From positions 1,674,001-1,738,000 of the forward strand of contig NZ_CP058559.1 of NCBI RefSeq assembly GCF_014467015.1: a stretch of 64,000 nucleotides of DNA, given 5' to 3'. A model generated the notes under the pieces. The model saw nothing but the letters and a program-made list of their open reading frames with translations, did no database searches and was not told the DNA's origin. A program made the position numbers and the translations under genes. Source of the DNA: Alkalicella caledoniensis (lineage in GTDB: Bacteria; Bacillota; Proteinivoracia; Proteinivoracales; Proteinivoracaceae). Positions 58,004 through 64,000 of the stretch are shown in pieces (positions within the stretch are counted from its first letter, which is position 1; each line of letters starts with the position of its first letter).

Positions 58004-60431
58004 TTTTTCTGAACTTGATTTTTCCGTCTATCACTTCAAGTAATATATTATCTCCTTTTTTAGCTTCACCTTTTAGGATTTCCTCTGATAAATCATCTTC
58101 TATTAGGCGTTGTATAGCTCTTCTTAGGGGCCTTGCTCCATATGTTGGGTCAAATCCTTCCTCTGCAAGGTGTGCAAAAACTTCTTCTGTTGCGTCAAGG
58201 TTAATCCCGTACTCTTTAACCCTTTTAGCAAATTTGCTAAATAATAGCTTTACAATCTCTTGAATATGCTCTTTTTCCAAGCTGTGAAACACTATTATTT
58301 CGTCAATCCGATTTAAGAATTCTGGCCTGAAGGTTCTTTTCAACTCATCTGTGACTTTATTTTTCATGTCACTGTAATTACTTTCGCTACTTGCTGGCCT
58401 AAAACCCATGGAAGATTCTTTTTTAATAAGGTCAGCACCAACATTTGAAGTCATTATAATAACTGTGTTCCTAAAATCAACTCTCCTGCCTTTTCCATCA
58501 GTTAGTATTCCATCTTCTAGAACCTGTAAAAGGATATTAAATACTTCAGGATGGGCTTTTTCAATTTCGTCAAATAGGATTACTGAGTAGGGCTTCCTTC
58601 TAACTTTTTCTGTAAGTTGCCCTCCTTCATCATAACCTACATATCCTGGGGGAGCACCCACAAGTCGGGCTGTTGTATGTTTCTCCATGAATTCAGACAT
58701 ATCGATGCGAATCATGGCGTCTTCGTCTGCAAATAAGCTTTCTGCTAGAGCTCTAGCTAACTCTGTTTTACCTACTCCAGTTGGACCTAAGAATATAAAT
58801 GACCCAATTGGCCTTTTAGGGTCCTTAAGACCAGCTCTAGCTCGCCTTACAGCTCGAGCTACAGCCTGAACTGCTTCCTCTTGCCCTATCACTCTGTTAT
58901 GCAAAATGCTCTCTAGATTCAATAGTCTTTGTGTTTCTTCTTCAGCTAGTTTCTTAACTGGTACACCAGTCCAACTAGATACTATCTGTGATATTTCTTC
59001 GGGGGTAACCACATATTTGTCAGAAACCTGCTTCTTCTCCCACTGATTTTTTAGTGATTCTAAATTTTCTTTGATTTCTCTCTCTTTATCCCTAAGTTGT
59101 GCTGCCTTTTCAAATTCTTGATTCCTAACTGCAGCATCTTTTTCTTTTTTAGAATCCTCTAGTTCTTGCTCTAAGTTTTTAAGGTCAGGTGGAGCTGTAT
59201 ATGTTGTTAGTCTAAGTCTTGAAGCGGCTTCATCAATTAAGTCTATGGCTTTGTCAGGTAGAAACCTATCGGTAATATATCTATCAGAAAGATTAACTGC
59301 TGCCACTATGGCATCATCACTAATTTTTATTCTATGATGTGCTTCATATCTATCCCTTAGCCCTTTTAGAATTTCAACTGCCTCATCTTTTGTTGGTTCT
59401 CCAACTGTAATTGGCTGAAACCGCCTTTCTAAGGCGGGGTCTTTTTCAATATGCTTTCTGTACTCATCCAGTGTTGTTGCACCGATTGTTTGAAGCTCAC
59501 CCCTAGACAAAGCAGGCTTTACGATGTTTGATGCATCTATGGCCCCTTCTGCACCTCCTGCCCCTATAATAGTGTGAATCTCATCTATAAATAGTATTAC
59601 ATTTCCTACTTCTTTGAATTCTTCCATGAGTTTTTTTAACCTTTCTTCAAACTCACCTCTATACTTAGTACCAGCCACAACAGAAGCAAGTTCTAAGGTA
59701 ACTAGCCTTTTGTTCCTCAGTGTCTCTGGTACATCCCCATCTATAATTTTTTGGGCAAGACCCTCAGCTATGGCCGTCTTACCAACTCCCGGTTCTCCGA
59801 TCAAACAAGGATTATTCTTAGTCCTTCTGCTTAACACTTGTATAACCCTTTCTATTTCTTTGCTCCTACCTATAACTGGATCTAATCTGCCCAATTGCGC
59901 TTCTTTAGTTAAATCTCTTCCAAATGAATCTAGCATGGGTGTTGTTTTTTGGTTATGATAATTAGCATTTTTCGCTTTAGGAGTTTTAGGGTCAGTATAT
60001 CCACCTAGTTCCTTTAGAATTGATCCTCTTGTTTTATCTAAATCTACTCCTAAGTTATCAAGTACCTTTGCTGCCACTCCCTCACCTTCTTTAATTAGCC
60101 CAAGAAGGATGTGTTCTGTACCAACATAGTTATGACCTAGAATCTGTGCTTCATCTGTGGCTAGCTGCACCACCATTTTCGAACGTGGTGAAAAACCTAT
60201 GTTCCCTTCTATGGGTTTCTCACCTTTACCTATTAAACCTTCTATTTGTGTCTTTACTCCTTCAATATCTACGTTTAATTCAGTCAGCACCTTAGCTGCA
60301 ATTCCTTGTCCTTCCTCAATAAGCCCTAGGAGGATATGCTCAGTACCCACTATGGAATGCCCAAGTTTCTTTGCTTCTTCTTGTGCTAGTGTTATGACAT
60401 GCTTAGCTCTTTTGGTAAATCTCTCAAACAT
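57996..60431 (-). CDS. clpC: ATP-dependent Clp protease ATP-binding subunit ClpC
   Basis: HSP100 unfoldase that feeds ClpP and degrades McsB-arginylated proteins. 811 aa: two N-domain repeats (1-145), first AAA domain with Walker [10 protein letters not shown] (about 211), middle UVR-type region ([20 protein letters not shown]), second AAA domain with [10 protein letters not shown] (about 547). The C-terminus GKIKFRKNH ends inside the outer hairpin of the IS-flanking repeat. Confidence 0.97.
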   Translation of the reverse strand: MFERFTKRAKHVITLAQEEAKKLGHSIVGTEHILLGLIEEGQGIAAKVLTELNVDIEGVKTQIEGLIGKGEKPIEGNIGFSPRSKMVVQLATDEAQILGHNYVGTEHILLGLIKEGEGVAAKVLDNLGVDLDKTRGSILKELGGYTDPKTPKAKNANYHNQKTTPMLDSFGRDLTKEAQLGRLDPVIGRSKEIERVIQVLSRRTKNNPCLIGEPGVGKTAIAEGLAQKIIDGDVPETLRNKRLVTLELASVVAGTKYRGEFEERLKKLMEEFKEVGNVILFIDEIHTIIGAGGAEGAIDASNIVKPALSRGELQTIGATTLDEYRKHIEKDPALERRFQPITVGEPTKDEAVEILKGLRDRYEAHHRIKISDDAIVAAVNLSDRYITDRFLPDKAIDLIDEAASRLRLTTYTAPPDLKNLEQELEDSKKEKDAAVRNQEFEKAAQLRDKEREIKENLESLKNQWEKKQVSDKYVVTPEEISQIVSSWTGVPVKKLAEEETQRLLNLESILHNRVIGQEEAVQAVARAVRRARAGLKDPKRPIGSFIFLGPTGVGKTELARALAESLFADEDAMIRIDMSEFMEKHTTARLVGAPPGYVGYDEGGQLTEKVRRKPYSVILFDEIEKAHPEVFNILLQVLEDGILTDGKGRRVDFRNTVIIMTSNVGADLIKKESSMGFRPASSESNYSDMKNKVTDELKRTFRPEFLNRIDEIIVFHSLEKEHIQEIVKLLFSKFAKRVKEYGINLDATEEVFAHLAEEGFDPTYGARPLRRAIQRLIEDDLSEEILKGEAKKGDNILLEVIDGKIKFRKNH

Positions 60432-60446
60432 ATTTCTTCACCTCCG

Positions 60447-61496
60447 CTATTTTTTTTGTAAAACTTCTCTAATAACTTCAGCCCTTTTTATATCTCTAAC
60501 TTCACTACTTAATTGTTGTCCATATAATTTTTGTAAGAACCCTGGCCGTGTGATTACTATAAGCTCTTTAAAAAAATGAGGGTTTATACCATCTAGTAAT
60601 TCTAGATCAACTCCAAGTTTTACATAAGAGAGTAGTTCTAGTGCTTCTTTTGAAGTTATTGTATATGCATTTGAAAGTATCCCATAAGCTCTATACACTT
60701 TATCTAAAAGTGCCACCTTATTTTCTTCCATGAGATATTTGCGACTGTTTAGTTCATGGTCTATTATCTGTTTTGAAACTCTCCTTAAGTTATCTATAAT
60801 CTCAGTCTCACTTTGTCCTAATGTCACCTGATTAGATATTTGCAAAATATTTCCCAATGATTCTGATCCTTCACCATAGATTCCCCTAACAGCAAGACCG
60901 AGCTGTGAAACTGCAGTAAGAACTCTATTTATTTGCTTCGTCAACACAAGGGCAGGTAAATGAACCATAACTGAAGCCCTTAAGCCAGTTCCTAGATTTG
61001 TTGGGCATGCGGTTAAATAACCTTTTTGTTCATCAAACCCATATTCCAACTTAGACTCGATTAAGTTATCTATTTCATCTGCTACTTGGAGCCCTTCCTC
61101 TAGGTTTAAAGATGGTAGAACTACCTGTATTCTAATATGATCTTCCTCATTTATCATTATACTCACTGTTTCCTCGTTGTTTAGCCAGACTCCACTATAC
61201 TTACTCTCGTTGATTAAGGTTGGACTGATCAAATGTTTTTCAACTAAAGTCAGGCGATCTTCATAACTAAGAGAAGACATCAACAAGAATCTATAATGGT
61301 CTTTATTATCAATTGTCTCACTGACCATCTTTTCCACTTGTTTTTGTTGATTTTGATCTGCAAGTTGAGGAAAAGGAATATTGTCTATATTCCTAGCTAA
61401 CCTTATTCTACTGCTTATTACTATGTCGGAATATTCTCCCTTTCCTTCTTTCATCCAATTGCTAGCATGTTTTTTAATAAAATTGTCTAGGGACAT
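60447..61496 (-). CDS. mcsB: Protein arginine kinase McsB
   Basis: Phosphorylates arginines to mark proteins for ClpCP. 349 aa with the phosphagen-kinase fold: ISSRIRLARNIDNIPFP near residue 28, active-site CPTNLGTGLRASVMVHLP and ATP-binding basic residues. The McsA gene overlaps its start by 1 nt. Confidence 0.96.
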   Translation of the reverse strand: MSLDNFIKKHASNWMKEGKGEYSDIVISSRIRLARNIDNIPFPQLADQNQQKQVEKMVSETIDNKDHYRFLLMSSLSYEDRLTLVEKHLISPTLINESKYSGVWLNNEETVSIMINEEDHIRIQVVLPSLNLEEGLQVADEIDNLIESKLEYGFDEQKGYLTACPTNLGTGLRASVMVHLPALVLTKQINRVLTAVSQLGLAVRGIYGEGSESLGNILQISNQVTLGQSETEIIDNLRRVSKQIIDHELNSRKYLMEENKVALLDKVYRAYGILSNAYTITSKEALELLSYVKLGVDLELLDGINPHFFKELIVITRPGFLQKLYGQQLSSEVRDIKRAEVIREVLQKK

Positions 61497-62026
61497 TAGC
61501 TTCCCCCCCTCTCAGTCTCTTTTTCAAGCTGTCTAATTTCATCTCTTATTATTGCTGCTTGTTCAAAGTTTTCTTTAGCTATACATAAGTTCAGTTTATC
61601 CCTAAGGTTTTGCATCTCCCTCTTTATTCTAATTTTTCCTCCAGCTCTTACAGGGACTTTCCCTACGTGGGCAGTCCCTCCCTGTATTCTTTTAAGGAGA
61701 GGGTTTAATTTAAAACCAAATGTTTCATAGCATGTACTGCAACCAAGCCTACCAGAATTAACAAAAACCTGCTCAGTTAACCCACAATTCTTACATGTAA
61801 CCTTCTCTATAACCTTTTCACCTATAACTTGTAACTCATCAATATCTAAAAGCCCTGCCAACAACTTGTGAAAAGAAAAATGTTCACCATGACCTAGGTC
61901 TAAGTCCCCTCTTTCTTTGGCACATACCTCACATAGCTTTAGTTCCATTTTTTCACCATTTACTATCTTTGTAAAGTGGACAGATGCTTGCCTTTTGCTA
62001 CATTCTTGACACAGCATATTTTTCAC
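61496..62026 (-). CDS. mcsA: McsA, activator of McsB (UvrB/UvrC motif protein)
   Basis: 176 aa with two zinc fingers (CQECSKRQA ... CEVCAKE and CKNCGLTEQ ... CSTCYETF) and a C-terminal UVR motif (LRDKLNLCIAKENFEQAAII). It activates McsB and modulates CtsR in the family. Placed between ctsR (6-nt gap) and mcsB. Confidence 0.93.
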   Translation of the reverse strand: MKNMLCQECSKRQASVHFTKIVNGEKMELKLCEVCAKERGDLDLGHGEHFSFHKLLAGLLDIDELQVIGEKVIEKVTCKNCGLTEQVFVNSGRLGCSTCYETFGFKLNPLLKRIQGGTAHVGKVPVRAGGKIRIKREMQNLRDKLNLCIAKENFEQAAIIRDEIRQLEKETERGGS

Positions 62027-62032
62027 CTCCGA

Positions 62033-62491
62033 CTAGCTTTCTAAAATATTTTTTAGTGCCACCTTTACCATTTCAGCCCTAACCTGATCCCTTAAGGGCA
62101 AAGGTATCCGTAGCACATTGGCACTGGTAATTTCTATTAGTATTTTTCCTTCCCTTTTAGTAAATATTCCCGTTTCCTCAAGTCTAATCACTAAGTCTTT
62201 ACACTGATTGTGAGTTATCCCCCCATCAAAATAGTCCTTTAAGTGTGTTAAGATATCAGTGGCCTTAGGAGAAATTTTACTTATTCGTATATAACCTCCA
62301 CCACCCCTTTGGCTTTCTACCTTGTACCCTCTCTCAGGAGAAAATCTAGTTTGTAATACATAGTTTATCTGAGAAGGGACACATCTAAGTACAATAGCCA
62401 TTTCGTTTCTTTTAATTTCCACAAACTTACCTTGAGATTCTTCAATTAAACCTTTAATATATCGTTCTATATCATTAGATAATCTTGACAA
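62033..62491 (-). CDS. ctsR: Class III stress gene repressor CtsR
   Basis: Winged-helix repressor of clp genes, inactivated by heat. 152 aa with the N-terminal DNA-binding region and the CtsR wing ESQRGGGGYIRISKI (glycine-rich thermosensor). First gene of the operon; its own operator is at 62520-62536. Confidence 0.95.
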   Translation of the reverse strand: MSRLSNDIERYIKGLIEESQGKFVEIKRNEMAIVLRCVPSQINYVLQTRFSPERGYKVESQRGGGGYIRISKISPKATDILTHLKDYFDGGITHNQCKDLVIRLEETGIFTKREGKILIEITSANVLRIPLPLRDQVRAEMVKVALKNILES

Positions 62492-62519
62492 AAAATCACC
62501 TCTTTGATTTGGTTCTGAC

Positions 62520-62536
62520 TTTGACTTTCTTTGACT
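62520..62536 (-). promoter_or_regulatory. CtsR operator
   Basis: On the minus strand AGTCAAA-GAA-AGTCAAA, a direct heptad repeat with 3-nt spacing, which is the CtsR box pattern ([A/G]GTCAAA-NAN-[A/G]GTCAAA). It lies just after the -10, over the expected start site, so binding would block initiation and give autoregulation. Confidence 0.85.
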
Positions 62537-62544
62537 ATAATTTA

Positions 62545-62573
62545 AATATATTAAGTTTTATAAATAAAGTCAA
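62545..62573 (-). promoter_or_regulatory. Promoter of ctsR-mcsA-mcsB-clpC
   Basis: TTGACT (minus strand, 62568-62573) and TATATT (62545-62550) with a 17-bp spacer. Confidence 0.7.
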
Positions 62574-62581
62574 TACCCTTC

Positions 62582-63469
62582 TCAAAAATAACCTAGGTCA
62601 GAAAATAATCTTTCTGGAAACGATATTCCTACAGTGATATTAGGGTTTACTAACTGAAATATTTCTAGGTTTCCTATAACGCTTGTAAGGTGATACGCCT
62701 CATTAAAGGATATTTTAAAACTATCCATTAAAAAAGAAGTCACTTCATTTGTGGCTCTTTCTATGGCCAATTCCAGTGATTGATCACTGTATAAAAAGCT
62801 AATCATTCCACTTTTTTTTACAATGGGCATATTAAGATAAAATGAATTTATAACATCAACTTTAATTTTAATTTCCCCAGAACATTCGATTCCCGAACCT
62901 GCTAATTGACCTAAGCCTTGTCTAGCTTTAAGCCCTCCCAATGCTAAATATCCACCTTTATTAAAAATAGGTAAGTAAACAGTTGCTCCCTCTGTTACAT
63001 GGGGGCAGTCCATTTTTCCACCGTGTGATTGAGGAATGGCACATGCAATATTCTTTATGCTCGATCTTGGTGCCACTCCGATAATCGATAAAAAAGGGTT
63101 AAGACTTATTGCTAAATTACCCATCTTCGTATTCTCTCCATTTATACTATATCTATATACTTCGCTTTTATGTACTTTGGATCCTAAAACCCCTAATCCC
63201 TCTACAACTACTCCAATTCCTTTGTCGTCTAAACTTATATGGAGAATATTTACTTTTAGCATAGTTTGAGGAAGAGCTTGATGTATATAAAAAGGTCCTG
63301 TTACAGGATTCGTTTTGTCAAAGTTTATTTCTTCTATCTGATTAGTTTTACTCATTTGGTTATTAAATATATCTTTTACTTCAATAATAATAGTTTCCCC
63401 TGCTTCAATTGTTTCCACTGGAGGGTTGTCCACTCCAAAACTATAAACAACTTTATTTTCAAAAAGCAT
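62582..63469 (-). CDS. Acetamidase/formamidase-family protein with altered metal/active-site motif
   Basis: 295 aa from ATG 63469 (8 nt after AGGAG). The fold signature is recognisable: VTGPFYIHQA, IIGVAPRSS, PQSHGGKMDCPHVTEGATVY, LPIFNKGGYLAL. But the family motif GDxHAxQGDGE reads GGLKARQGLGQ (residues 178-188), so Asp, His, Asp and Glu are replaced. It may be inactive, or act on another substrate. It follows an amino-acid ABC ATPase gene; no link is proven. Confidence 0.75.
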   Translation of the reverse strand: MLFENKVVYSFGVDNPPVETIEAGETIIIEVKDIFNNQMSKTNQIEEINFDKTNPVTGPFYIHQALPQTMLKVNILHISLDDKGIGVVVEGLGVLGSKVHKSEVYRYSINGENTKMGNLAISLNPFLSIIGVAPRSSIKNIACAIPQSHGGKMDCPHVTEGATVYLPIFNKGGYLALGGLKARQGLGQLAGSGIECSGEIKIKVDVINSFYLNMPIVKKSGMISFLYSDQSLELAIERATNEVTSFLMDSFKISFNEAYHLTSVIGNLEIFQLVNPNITVGISFPERLFSDLGYF

Positions 63470-63522
63470 ATTGACCACTCCTTTTAAGGAGATTATATCA
63501 TAATTTTCTGGATAATTCTTTG

Positions 63523-63550
63523 AAAAAAAAGTGGCCCGGGGCCACTTTAT
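63523..63550 (-). terminator. Terminator after the ABC ATPase gene
   Basis: GTGGCC (63531-63536) pairs with GGCCAC (63540-63545) with AAA/TTT extension, and eight A on the plus strand (63523-63530) give a T run on the minus strand. Confidence 0.85.
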
Positions 63551-64000
63551 AATATTTTGCTTAAAAACTCCTGGGTACGTTCATTTTTGGGGTTGGAGAA
63601 TATCTCTATAGGGCATCCTTCTTCGACTATACACCCTTCATCAACATATACGACCCTATCTGCAACCTCTTTTGCAAAGCCCATCTCATGGGTAACTATT
63701 ACCATGGTCATGCCTTCTTCGGCTAGATCTTTCATTACCTGCAAGACCTCACCGACGAGCTCAGGGTCCAAAGCTGATGTAGGTTCGTCAAATAACATTA
63801 CTTCAGGTTCCATTGCTAGCGCTCTTGCTATGGCCACACGTTGCTGTTGTCCACCTGATAGCTGGGATGGATAAGAGTACGGTTTGTCGCTTAACCCAAC
63901 TTTATCTAGTAAGTCTAAGGCCAGTTTTTTAGCCTCTTCCTTCTCCATCTTTTTTACTTGAGTTGGCCCCTCCATAACATTCTCCAATGCTGTCATATGG
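63547..64000 (-). CDS. Polar amino acid ABC transporter ATP-binding protein (5' end outside window)
   Basis: Only the last about 150 residues are visible; the frame continues past 64000. It has the signature [15 protein letters not shown], Walker [21 protein letters not shown], switch [15 protein letters not shown] and the C-terminal [14 protein letters not shown] typical of GlnQ/ArtP-type ATPases for amino acid uptake. Walker A and permease genes are outside the window. The substrate cannot be fixed. Confidence 0.88.
   Translation of the reverse strand, partial: HMTALENVMEGPTQVKKMEKEEAKKLALDLLDKVGLSDKPYSYPSQLSGGQQQRVAIARALAMEPEVMLFDEPTSALDPELVGEVLQVMKDLAEEGMTMVIVTHEMGFAKEVADRVVYVDEGCIVEEGCPIEIFSNPKNERTQEFLSKIL

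Overview
This window comes from the chromosome of a low-GC, anaerobic-type, spore-forming Firmicute, most likely a member of Clostridia. The evidence is the gene order of the ribosomal protein super-cluster, a sporulation sigma factor (sigH), the ctsR-mcsA-mcsB-clpC stress operon, radA-disA, ThyX instead of ThyA, a T-box leader, and a Cys-rich insertion in EF-Tu. The genus cannot be fixed from sequence alone; an Anaerobranca/Proteinivorax-like lineage is only a guess. Almost everything is on the minus strand. The exceptions are a small conserved Clostridia-type protein at 52.2 kb and an IS1182-family transposase at 56.3 kb.

Layout in coordinate order (the minus strand is transcribed right to left). 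1-1008: 5' part of a HelD-type RNA polymerase-recycling helicase. 1260-2723: two unrecognised genes, one membrane and one secreted. 2941-7158: rplM-rpsI with an L13-leader candidate, truA and the ECF transporter module ecfA1-ecfA2-ecfT. 7277-22679: the S10-spc-alpha ribosomal operon run from rpsJ to rplQ, including secY, adk, map, a KOW protein, infA, rpmJ and rpoA. 22914-27534: the str operon (an L7Ae-like protein, rpsL, rpsG, fusA, tuf copy 1). 27593-35199: rpoB and rpoC, with their own promoter and a structured leader. 35545-39024: rpmG-secE-nusG-rplK-rplA, then rplJ-rplL behind an L10 leader and attenuator. 39259-40123: two minisatellite arrays. 40159-42573: tuf copy 2, a small membrane protein and four tRNAs (Tyr-Gly-Thr-Met). 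42680-52019: sigH, rlmB, thyX, mrnC, cysS, cysE (behind a T-box), gltX, ispF, ispD, yacL and carD. 52672-55833: pssA, disA and radA. 56013-58003: an IS1182-like element with unusually long imperfect inverted ends. 57996-62491: clpC-mcsB-mcsA-ctsR with a CtsR operator. 62582-64000: a divergent acetamidase/formamidase-family protein and an amino-acid ABC transporter ATPase that runs off the window.

The genes form one block for making the transcription and translation machinery: RNA polymerase core, NusG, ribosomal proteins, EF-G, EF-Tu, tRNAs, tRNA synthetases, and tRNA/rRNA modification. Protein export (SecY/SecE) and protein quality control (ClpC/McsAB/CtsR) are added to this. Vegetative-type promoters (TTGACA-like, 16-18 bp spacer, TATAAT-like) can be read directly in front of most transcription units. 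Several units also have RNA-based control: the L10 leader, a candidate L13 leader, a T-box, and hairpins in the rpoB and nusG leaders.

The most unusual items are: an apparently ultra-short stem I in the cysteine T-box, whose promoter overlaps the gltX stop codon; a 24-copy 29-bp minisatellite with a 261-bp higher-order repeat beside a 5-copy 32-bp array, inserted in the otherwise ancient tRNA-tuf-rpmG-secE-nusG neighbourhood; long inverted arms around the IS, one of which contains the clpC stop codon inside a hairpin; an acidic C-terminal extension of about 130 residues on RpoB; and a formamidase-family protein that has lost the family's conserved motif residues.
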